Source: Myxococcus guangdongensis
Lineage (GTDB): Bacteria > Myxococcota > Myxococcia > Myxococcales > Myxococcaceae
Direction: 5' to 3'
Assembly: GCF_024198255.1 (NCBI RefSeq)
Contig: NZ_JAJVKW010000004.1
Span: 1 to 64,000, forward strand
DNA: 64,000 nucleotides
This document shows positions 44,738 to 53,700 of this stretch, piece by piece. The position numbers and the translations under genes are program-made. Positions within the stretch are counted from its first letter, which is position 1; the number at the start of each line of letters is the position of its first letter. The notes under the pieces were generated by a model that worked only from the letters and a program-made list of their open reading frames with translations, had not been told where the DNA came from and did not search any database.

Positions 44738-47700
44738 GAACTCCATCGCCGTGGTGGGTGCCTCGTGCCGGTTGCCCGGGGCACGGGACCTGGACGCCTA
44801 CTGGGAGCTGCTCGTCTCGGGGCGCACGGGCTTCCAGTCCATTCGTCGCGAGGCGGCGGAGCGCTCGCGGCTCAAGGGCATCGACCCGCGCGCGCCGGAC
44901 TGGGTGGGCGTGTGCGCCGCGCTCGACGAGGTGGACTGCTTCGACGCGAAGCGCTTCGGCTACTCCCCGCGCGAGGCGCAGGTGATGGACCCTCAACAGC
45001 GGGTGATGCTCGAGTGCGCCCGCGCCGCGCTCGACGACGCGGCCATCACCCCCGCCTCCGTCGAGCACGCCGTGGGCGTCTTCATCGCGTCCACGGCGAG
45101 CGGCTACCTGCTGGAGAACCTGGCGGACAGCCGCGCCCGGGACGAAGTGGGCGTGGACACCATCGCCATCCACAACAACGCGGACTTCCTGCCCACGTCC
45201 ATCTCCTACAAGCTGGACCTGCGCGGCCCGAGCTGCGCGGTGCAGACGGCGTGCTCCGGCTCCCTCGTCGCCGTGCACCTGGCCTGCCGGGCCTTGCTGG
45301 ATGGCGAGTGTGACGTGGCGCTCGCGGGCGGCGTGTCCGTCCGGCTCCCCCAGCTCGCGGGCTACCACGCGGCGACGGGCGGGGTGATGTCGCCCTCGGG
45401 GGAGTGCCGGCCCTACGCCAGCGACGCGGACGGGACGCTGTTTGGCAGCGGCGCGGGGCTCGTCGTGCTCCAGCGCCTGGAGGACGCGCTCGCGAAAGGC
45501 AGCCGCATCCTCGGTGTCATCGCGGGCTCGGCGGTGAACAACGACGGGCACGCGAAGGTGGGCTTCACCGCGCCCTCGCAGCTGGGCCAGCGCGCCGTCA
45601 TCGCCGACGCGCTCGCGGCGGCGGGGTGGGAGCCCTCCGACGTCCAGTACGTGGAGGGCCACGGCACCGCGACGCGGCTCGGGGATGAAATCGAGCTGCG
45701 CGCGCTGCGCGACGTCTTCGGTCAGGACACGCGCGCCGCGCCGCTGTGGTTGGGCTCGTGCAAAGGCAACGTGGGCCACGCGGAGTCCGCGGCTGGAATC
45801 GCCGGCTTCCTCAAGGTGCTGCTGATGCTGCGCCACCGGCAGATTCCACTGACGCGGGGGAGCGAGGACTCACCGCTGTCGCTGGCCAGCGCGAAGGTGC
45901 TGCGGGTGGCCCGGCGGTGCATCCCCTGGGAGCGGGGGAGCGCGCCCTTGCGCGCGGGGGTGAGCTCGTTCGGCATCGGCGGGACGAACGCGCATGTGGT
46001 GCTCGAGGAGCCGCCCGAGCGGCCCGAGGCGCCGCCGGACCTCCGCGCACGACCGCGCCTGGTGTCGCTGTCGGCCACCACGGCCGAGGCGGCGACGGCC
46101 TTGGCGGAGCGGCTCGCGGACAGGCTCGAGGCGGACAGCGGGCTGTCGCTCGGGGATGTCGCGTACACGCTGCATGTGGGGCGGGAGCCGCTGCCCTTCC
46201 GGGTGGACGTGGTGGGGAGCACGGCCTCCGCCGTGGCGGCGAAGCTGCGGGTGACCGCGCCCGTGGCCTCGTCGGTGGAGGGGGCGCCTCGCGTGGCCCT
46301 CCTCTTCCCGGGCCAGGGCGGGGAGGTGGCGGCGATGACGCGCCAGCTCCGCAGGGACTTGCCCCTGTTCCGGCGGACGTTCGACGCGCTGGCCAACCCC
46401 CTGGCCCGGCGCGGCGGGCCCGACCTGGTGGCCGCCTGCGCGGACGAGCGCGAGCACGACACGGACGTGCTCCAGCCGTTGCTGTTCCTGACGTCCCACG
46501 CGCTCACGGAGGTCCTCCACTCGCTGGGGCTGACGACGGACGTGGTGCTGGGCCACAGCCTGGGGGAGTGGAACGCGGCGGTGGCGAGCGGCGCCATCGA
46601 GGCCGCGAGCGCACTGGAGGCCGTCGCCGCGCGCGGGCGGTTGATGGCCGGCACGCGCCAGGGAGGCATGGTCGCGGTGTCGCTGGGCGAGGAGGCGGTG
46701 GCGGAGCGGCTGACACCGGGCCTCTCGCTCGCGGCGGTGAACGGCCGCGCCGCCACGGTGGTCTCCGGTCCCGAGTCCGCGCTGGCGGGCTTCTGCGAGG
46801 GGTTGGACCGCCTGGGGATTCCCTGGCAGCGGCTGCGCACCCGGCGCGCGTTCCACTCGGCGCTGATGGACCCGGTGCTCGGGGGCCTGCGGGACGTGCT
46901 GGGCTCCGTGCGCGCCGGGGCTCCGGGGGTGCCGCTCATCTCGTCGAGCCTGGGGACTCGCGTGGACGATGTCGCGCTGGGCCGGGCCGAGTACTGGGTC
47001 CAGCAGGCGCGCGGGCCCGTGCGGTTCATGGAGGCGCTCGGGACGCTCAAGTCCGTGGCCAGCCAGGGCGGTGGGACGCTGGTGGCGCTGGAGGTCGGCC
47101 CGGGGCGGGCGCTGGCCAGCGCGGCGAAGCAGTACGACCGGGAGGCCTTCGTGCCGGTGTCGTGCTGCGCGATGCCGGAGCGCGACGCGCTCGGACAGCT
47201 GCTGGAGGCGCTCGGCCGGCTGCGCTCGCTCGGCTGTGCGCTGAGGCTCGAGCAGCTCTACGACGGCGAGCCCCGGCGGCGCCTCGCGCTGCCGGCGTAC
47301 CCCTTCGCCAGGACGCGGTTCTGGTTGGAGCCCTCCACGAGCGCCTCGGTCGAGGAGGCTCCGGCGCGGCGGAGCGCCCCCACGAAGGGGGACGACGAGG
47401 CGTCGCGGACGCTCTCGACGCGCGCGTACTCCTGGCAGCGCGTGGTGCCCGCGGCGCCGCGCGAGGCCACCGTGCCCTCGGAGGAGCCGTCACCCTGGCT
47501 GGTGCTGATGCGGGACGGGGCGCCGGGGAGGGGCTTCGTCGCCGGGCTGCGACAGCGCGGCCTGCGGGTGGTGGAGGTGGCCGCGGGGCTGGGCTACGAG
47601 CGGCTGGACGACCAGCGCTTCGTCGTCCGCGCGGGCGTGGACGAGGACCTGCGGCGCGTGGTGGAGGCGCTGTCGTCGCGAGGCGGTCCGCCTTCGGGCG

Positions 47701-49205
47701 CGGTCCACCTGTGGGGCGTGGGGCCCTCGGGGGTGGAGGAGGAGGCCCGCTGCTTCTGGGGCCTCGCGAGCCTCCTGCGTGTCCTCGGCCAGCGTCCGCA
47801 CGCCCAGGGCACGCGCGTCTTCAGCCTCACCGAGCAGGCACACGACGTCCTGGGGACGGAGGCGCTCGTGCCGGAGCGGGCGATGCTCGGGCCCCTGTCG
47901 CTCATCGCGAGCCAGGAGATGACGGGGCTGTGGTGCACGCACTTCGACTGCGACTCGCTCGATGCCACGCGCGCGGCGGTGCTCGACGAGCTGCTGGCCC
48001 CATCCCCTCGGCCCCTGCTGGCCTTCCGGGGCCGGCACGTGTGGGCCCGGAGTCATCCCGCCGTGGAGCTGCCCTCGGCGGACCGTCCGTCGCTGCTGCG
48101 TGAGAAGGGCGTGTACCTCATCACGGGCGGCACGGGGAGATTCGGCTCCATCGTCGCGAAGCTGCTCCTGGAGTCGTGGGGCGCCACCGTCTACGCGCTG
48201 TCGCGAGGCAAATCCCACGCCGTGCCGGTGGACCCCCGCGTGCAGGTCGTGGAAGCAGACGTGACGGACGCGGCGGCGCTCGGGCGCGTCGTCCAGGACA
48301 TCGTCCGGCGACATGGGCGGCTGCACGGCGTCTTCCACGCGGCGGGCACCATCCGGGACGAGACGCACTGCGCGCTGATGGAGCTCACCGCGGAGCGCTG
48401 CGAGGAGCAGCTCGCGCCCCGGGTCGACGGCGTGCGTGCCCTGGAGCGCGCGCTGGAGGGCGTGGAGGTCGACTTCCGGCTGACGACGTCCTCCATGTCC
48501 CCCATCCTCGGAGGGCTGGGGCTGGCCGCGTATGGCGCGGCGAACGGGTACGTTGACGCCTTCGTGCAGGCGGCCCCGCAGGAGAAGGGCTGGCGCGCCA
48601 TCCACTGGGAGGGCTGGCACCGGGGCACGGCCACGGCACGGACGAGCTACTCGGATGGCATCGCCGCCAACCAGCGCAACCGCATGCTCTCCGATGACGA
48701 GCTCACGCACGTCCTCGACCGGGCCCTGCGTGCCCGCGAGCTGCGTCGACTGGTCGTCACCCGCGACGACCTGGAGGAGCGGGTGCGCCAATGGGTCCGC
48801 TCGCCCGAGTCTCCCGCCGCGCCCGGGGAGGTGACGGCCGTGCCCGGCGGCGAGGCGGGGCTCCCCGGTGGCGCGGACCTCACGGCCACGCTCACCGGCA
48901 TCGTCCAGGCCCTGCTCGGCGTGGAGCCGCGCCCCACCGATGACTTGTTCGAGCTGGGGGCCAACTCGCTCACCGCGGTGCAGCTGCTGGCGCGTCTGCG
49001 CTCGACGTTCCAGGTGGACCTGCCGCTGCGCGTGCTCTTCGAGGGGCCGACCATCGCGCAGCTGTCGCTGGCGCTCGCCATGGCCACGGGCGCGCCGGTG
49101 GATGACCCGGAGATCGCCCGCCTGCTCGACGAGGTCGAGTCGCTCTCCGAGGACGAGGCCCACGCCCAGCTTCAGCAACCCGAGACTCCCCGAGGTGTGA
49201 CGTGA
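44727..49205 (+). CDS. Type I polyketide synthase module, KS-AT-KR-ACP
   Basis: 1492 residues, one complete reducing module that adds one two-carbon unit to the peptidyl chain. KS: VQTACSGS with Cys176, EGHGTATRLGDE with His312, GNVGHAESAAG with His351. AT: GHSLGEW nucleophile Ser near 611, and RRAFHSALMD, the AFH pattern of malonyl-specific ATs. KR: LITGGTGRFGS near 1132, then TSSMSPILGGLGLAAYGAAN with Ser, Tyr and Asn in catalytic positions. ACP: ELGANSL with Ser near 1414. AGTIRDET keeps only the last Asp of the LDD motif, so B-type stereochemistry is a weak guess. No DH, ER or MT, so a beta-hydroxy group should remain. It sits directly after the beta-alanine-like NRPS module and before a C domain. 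Confidence 0.94.
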   Translation: MTSENSIAVVGASCRLPGARDLDAYWELLVSGRTGFQSIRREAAERSRLKGIDPRAPDWVGVCAALDEVDCFDAKRFGYSPREAQVMDPQQRVMLECARAALDDAAITPASVEHAVGVFIASTASGYLLENLADSRARDEVGVDTIAIHNNADFLPTSISYKLDLRGPSCAVQTACSGSLVAVHLACRALLDGECDVALAGGVSVRLPQLAGYHAATGGVMSPSGECRPYASDADGTLFGSGAGLVVLQRLEDALAKGSRILGVIAGSAVNNDGHAKVGFTAPSQLGQRAVIADALAAAGWEPSDVQYVEGHGTATRLGDEIELRALRDVFGQDTRAAPLWLGSCKGNVGHAESAAGIAGFLKVLLMLRHRQIPLTRGSEDSPLSLASAKVLRVARRCIPWERGSAPLRAGVSSFGIGGTNAHVVLEEPPERPEAPPDLRARPRLVSLSATTAEAATALAERLADRLEADSGLSLGDVAYTLHVGREPLPFRVDVVGSTASAVAAKLRVTAPVASSVEGAPRVALLFPGQGGEVAAMTRQLRRDLPLFRRTFDALANPLARRGGPDLVAACADEREHDTDVLQPLLFLTSHALTEVLHSLGLTTDVVLGHSLGEWNAAVASGAIEAASALEAVAARGRLMAGTRQGGMVAVSLGEEAVAERLTPGLSLAAVNGRAATVVSGPESALAGFCEGLDRLGIPWQRLRTRRAFHSALMDPVLGGLRDVLGSVRAGAPGVPLISSSLGTRVDDVALGRAEYWVQQARGPVRFMEALGTLKSVASQGGGTLVALEVGPGRALASAAKQYDREAFVPVSCCAMPERDALGQLLEALGRLRSLGCALRLEQLYDGEPRRRLALPAYPFARTRFWLEPSTSASVEEAPARRSAPTKGDDEASRTLSTRAYSWQRVVPAAPREATVPSEEPSPWLVLMRDGAPGRGFVAGLRQRGLRVVEVAAGLGYERLDDQRFVVRAGVDEDLRRVVEALSSRGGPPSGAVHLWGVGPSGVEEEARCFWGLASLLRVLGQRPHAQGTRVFSLTEQAHDVLGTEALVPERAMLGPLSLIASQEMTGLWCTHFDCDSLDATRAAVLDELLAPSPRPLLAFRGRHVWARSHPAVELPSADRPSLLREKGVYLITGGTGRFGSIVAKLLLESWGATVYALSRGKSHAVPVDPRVQVVEADVTDAAALGRVVQDIVRRHGRLHGVFHAAGTIRDETHCALMELTAERCEEQLAPRVDGVRALERALEGVEVDFRLTTSSMSPILGGLGLAAYGAANGYVDAFVQAAPQEKGWRAIHWEGWHRGTATARTSYSDGIAANQRNRMLSDDELTHVLDRALRARELRRLVVTRDDLEERVRQWVRSPESPAAPGEVTAVPGGEAGLPGGADLTATLTGIVQALLGVEPRPTDDLFELGANSLTAVQLLARLRSTFQVDLPLRVLFEGPTIAQLSLALAMATGAPVDDPEIARLLDEVESLSEDEAHAQLQQPETPRGVT

Positions 49206-50653
49206 GGATGCCCAGCAGCGAGCCGTCCGGACTCATGCGCGTCTCGCGCGCCGAGCGCCTGCGCCTCTCCTACGGCCAGCAGCGCTTGTGGTTCATCGAC
49301 CGGATGAGCCCTGGCAGTCCGCTCTACAACGAGCCGTTGGTGGTGCTCGAGCTGAAGGGCGCGCTGGACGTGGAGGCGGTGCGGCGCGCGATGGACCACC
49401 TGCTCTCGCGCCACGAGGTGCTGCGCACCGTCATCCAAGAGACCGCGGGAGAGCCCGCGGCGCGCATCCTGGAGCCCCGCCCCGCGCAGCTGGAGCTGCT
49501 CGACCTCCGCGACGCCTCGCGCGAGCGGACCGAGGAGCGGCTCGAGGCGCTGCTGGCGGAGGAGTCCACGCGCTCCTTCGACTTGGCGCGCGGCCCGCTC
49601 ATCCGCTTCTGTCTGGCGCGCACCGCCCAGGAGCGCCATGTGCTCGTCGTGGCGTCGCACCACGTCGTCTCGGATGGCTGGTCGGTGCGCGTGCTGCTGC
49701 GCGAGCTGGCGGCGCTCTACGCGGACGCCCTCCGGAAGCGGCCTTTGGGCGCGCTCCTGCCCGCGCTGGACATCCAGTACGCGGACTACGCGGCGTGGCA
49801 GCGCGGGCGCCTGGAGCAAGGCGCGCTGGCGGGCGAGGAGCGCTACTGGCTGTCGCGGCTGCGCGGCGCGCCGTTGCGGCTCGACTGGCCCACGGACCGG
49901 GAGAGGCCGCGTGTCTCCCGGCTGGACGGGGCCTACGTCTCCGCGCGCCTCGACACGCGGAGCGTCGACCGGCTGCGGGCCGAGGCCAGCGCCGCGCTGA
50001 GGGATGACGCCGGCCCCATCACGCGCTTCATGGTGCTCCTGGCCGCGTGGGTGCTCATCCTGCACCGGCGCGCGGGCAGCCTGGACATCTGCGTGGGCTC
50101 CGCCGTGGCAGGGCGCGTGCGCAAGGAGCTGGAGCCGCTCATCGGCTTCTTCGTGAACGTGCTCGTGCTGCGCACGGACCTCACCGGCAACCCGACGCTC
50201 GCGACGCTGCTGGCGCGGGTGCGGGAGACGGTGCTCGGCGCGCTCGAGCACCAGGAGCTGCCGTTCGACCGGCTGGTGGAGCAGCTCCAGCCGGAGCGGC
50301 GCGACAGCCACCAGCCGCTGGTCAACGTCTTCTTCGCGTACCACAACTTCAGCGCCGAGCATCACGTCGTGGAGGGGCTGGAGCTGCGTCGGCTGCGCTA
50401 CGAGCGCGGCGGCGCGAAGTACGACGTGGCGCTCCTCGCGGTGGAGAGCGAGGAGGACGCGGAGCACCTGACGCTCCAGCTCTGGTACGACCCGGAGCTC
50501 TACGACGAGGGGACGATGCGCGACGCGCTCGACGAGGTCGTCCGCGCCGTGGAGGGCCTGGGCTCGCGCCAGTTGGGGCAGCGGTTGATGGCGCTCGACG
50601 CGGTCCTGGAGCCGGCCGAGGACGGGCCGGGCGAGGCGCAGTTCCGTTGGTAG
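49202..50653 (+). CDS. Free-standing NRPS condensation domain
   Basis: 483 residues, essentially only a C domain: SYGQQRLWFIDRMSPGSPLYNEP (C1 to C2 motifs), SHHVVSDGWSVRVL with catalytic His near 154, YADYAAWQRG, IGFFVNVLVLRTDL and HQELPFDRLVEQL. All expected motifs are present, so it should be active and LCL-like by appearance. The GTG at 49202 overlaps the PKS stop (GTGA); ATG 49208 is an alternative. The next gene starts with an A domain lacking a complete C domain, so this protein most likely works in trans as the missing C of that module, joining the polyketide-extended chain to the next amino acid. Confidence 0.92.
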   Translation: MRMPSSEPSGLMRVSRAERLRLSYGQQRLWFIDRMSPGSPLYNEPLVVLELKGALDVEAVRRAMDHLLSRHEVLRTVIQETAGEPAARILEPRPAQLELLDLRDASRERTEERLEALLAEESTRSFDLARGPLIRFCLARTAQERHVLVVASHHVVSDGWSVRVLLRELAALYADALRKRPLGALLPALDIQYADYAAWQRGRLEQGALAGEERYWLSRLRGAPLRLDWPTDRERPRVSRLDGAYVSARLDTRSVDRLRAEASAALRDDAGPITRFMVLLAAWVLILHRRAGSLDICVGSAVAGRVRKELEPLIGFFVNVLVLRTDLTGNPTLATLLARVRETVLGALEHQELPFDRLVEQLQPERRDSHQPLVNVFFAYHNFSAEHHVVEGLELRRLRYERGGAKYDVALLAVESEEDAEHLTLQLWYDPELYDEGTMRDALDEVVRAVEGLGSRQLGQRLMALDAVLEPAEDGPGEAQFRW

Positions 50654-50736
50654 TGGGCGGTGAGCGCGGGAGGGCCCCTGGGGCCTCCGCGTGGCGAGCC
50701 TGAACGCAGCAGCGACGCGAAGCTCCGGGTGATGAC

Positions 50737-53700
50737 ATGACAGTGACTCTTCGTGACGGTGCCCTCGATGGGCGCCTGGCGGCCTTTGTTCGTGAGCACG
50801 GGACGGCCGAGGAGACGGTGCTGCTGGCCGCGTGGCTCGCGACGCTCGCGGCGACGAGGCCCGAGCACGCGGACCGCTGCCTGGTGGAGGCGCCGGGCCG
50901 CGCGGTGTGGGTGACGTGTCCTCCTGCGAGGCGCGAGGCCTTCGTGGACCTGGTGGTGCGCGTGCATCGCGCGCTGCGGCGTGGCGCGGCGCCGTCCTCG
51001 CCGCGGGACACCTCGGCGGCGCGGGTGCGGCTGCTCCCCCTGGGCGCGGAGGTGGCGCCGGCGGTGGAGGACGACGCCACCCCGGAGCTGCGCATCCGCA
51101 GGACCGAGGACGGGCTGGCGCTCGAGGGCCTGGGGGCGCAAGGCGCCGTCCTGGCGCGCTCGGCGCGGGCGGTGCTGGACGCGGCGTTGAGAGAGCCGTC
51201 GCGCGACTGGGCGGGGCTGCCGTTGCTGGACGCGCAGATGCTCGAGTCGCTCGAGCGCGTCACCCGGGGCGAGGCGCCCGTCGAGGATGGGACGGACGAC
51301 TGCCTGACGGCCTTCTGCGCGGCGGTGGCGGCGACCCCCGACGCGCTGGCGTTGGTGTGGGACGAGCACGCGCGGACGTACGCGCAGCTGGACGCCGCGG
51401 TGCGGCGGCTGGGGTACACGCTCTGGCAGCAGGGCGTGCTCGGGCAGGTGGTGGGCGTCTGGGTCGAATCGCCGGAGGACCTGGTCGTCGTCCCCCTGGC
51501 GGTGCTGGCGGCGGGCGGCACCTTCGCGATGCTGGACGCGCGCGTGCCCGCGCGTCGCAACGCCACGTTGCTCCAGACGGTGCGCGCCTCGCTCGTGGTG
51601 TCCCGGTGCGCGCGCATCCCCGACGACCTGGCCCCGGAGGTGAAGCGGCTGGACCTGGAGTCGGTGGGCGCCGAGCGCCCCTCCTTGCGCGGTCCGCTCT
51701 TCGCCGAGCCGCTGCTGCCCGCCTGCCTCTCGCTCACCAGCGGGACCACCGGCACGCCCCGCGCGGCGATGTTGTCGCGGGCGGGGCTCTTGTGGTTGTC
51801 GCGCGCGGCGCACCGGGTGGCGGGCGGTGGACGGTGCGCGCTGCACGTCGGCTCGGTGGCGTTCGACGCGTTCCTCTACAACCTGTCGCTGACGCTCCTG
51901 CGGGGCGGGACGCTGGTCTTCGCGGGGCCGCATGTGGACCCGTCGCGGCTCGTCGAGCTCTCGCGGCGCTGGAAGGTGGACCAGTTGTGCGCGGTGCCCT
52001 CCATCCTGAAGCTGCTGGACGCGGAGGCGTTGTGTGGTGACCGCTGGCCGGTGGTGATGTCGGTGGGCGAGGCGTGTCCGCCGGAGCTGGCGCGGCGCTT
52101 CGTGGGTCGGGCGCGCTTCATCAACGCGTACGGCCCCACGGAGACCACGGTGTGCAGCCACATGCAGGTCGTGGAGGAGCTGGAGGGCGAGGACGCGCGG
52201 GTGGCGGCGGGTTGGCCGTTGCCGGGGGTGACGGGGGTGGTGGTGGACGCGTGGCTCCGGCCGCTGCCCCCGGGGGTGGAGGGAGAGCTGCTCATCGGGG
52301 GCGTGGGCGTGGGCTACGGCTATCACCTGGCGCCCGTGGCGACGGCGGAGCGCTTCGTGCCGGACCCGCTGGGCCCACCGGGCGCGCGGGCCTTCCGCAC
52401 GGGGGACAGGGCGGTGCTGCTGCCCGACGGACAGCTCTGGCTCCGGGGGCGCGTGGACCGGCAGGTCAAGGTGCGTGGCGCCCGCGTGGACCTGGGCGAG
52501 GTGGATGGGGTGCTGGGCCGTCACCCGGGCGTGGCGGAGGTGTGCACGGCGGCGCGGCCCGCGTCGGCGGGCGACACGCGGCTGGTGACCTACGTGGTGG
52601 ACCGGCGGGAGCACCGGCGCCCCCAGCTGGAGCGTGAGCGGGTCGGGCGCTGGATGCTCGCGTTCGAGCAGGCGCTGGCGTCGGGGCCGAGCCCGGACGA
52701 GGAGTTCACCGGGTGGGCCAGCGCGGTGACGGGGGAGCCGATGCCGCGCGAGGTGATGCGCGAGTGGCTGGACGCGACGTGCGCCCGCATCCTGGCGCTG
52801 CGTCCTCGTCGGGTGCTGGAGATGGGCTGCGGCACGGGCGCCATCCTGGAGCGCGTGGCGCCGGAGTGTGAGGAGTACTGGGGCACGGACGTGTCGCCCG
52901 TGTCGCTCCAGACGGCCGCGGCGAGGGCGCGTCGGGTGGGCGCGGAGGCCCGCACGCGGCTGTTGCCACGCAAGGCCGACGAGGGCGGGCTGCCCGAGGG
53001 CCGCTTCGATGTCGTGGTCGTGAACTCGGTGGTGCAGTACTTCCCGAGCGCCGCGTACCTGGTGGAGGTGCTGCGCCACGCCGTGGCGGCGACGCGGCCC
53101 GGGGGCGCTGTCTACGTGGGGGACGTGCGCCACCTGGGGCTGCACGCGGACTTCCAGCGGCATGTCGCGCTGTCGCGGGCCCCGGGCTCGCAGGGGCTGG
53201 AGGAGACCGAGCGGCAGGCGATGCGGGCGGTGCAGCTGGAGGAGGAGCTGCTCGTCGACCCGAGGTTCTTCCAGATGCTCGCGCGCGAGCTGCCGACGCT
53301 GTCGGGGGTGCGCGTGCTCGCGCGAGGTGGCGCGACGCCGAACGAGCTGAACCAGTTCCGCTACGACGTCCTGCTGCACGTGGGCCCGCCGGTGGACGCG
53401 CCGGTGCTCCGGAGCGTGGCCTGGGAGCCCGGGCAGGACTGGGCGCATGGGGTGGCCGACGGCCAGCTCCCGGTCCGTGTCACGGGGATTCCGGACGCGC
53501 GGCTGGCATCGCTGCTCGCGAGCACCGCGGCGCTGGCGCGGGAGGAGCGGGTGGGGCGCACCGTCGCGGACCTGCGGGCCTCGGAGCTGGCGCCTCCTCC
53601 AGCGATGGATCCGGAGCGGCTGTGCGCCGAGGCGGCGGCTCGCGGGTGGGTGGCGGAGTGCCGCCTGCGCGCGGAGGCCCCCGGCAGCTTCGACCTGGTG

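Noticed and set aside
40442..44746. 1400-codon minus-strand frame opposite the C-A(FkbM)-PCP NRPS
   Set aside because: No domain features, and it lies entirely antisense to a well-supported NRPS. Shadow frame.
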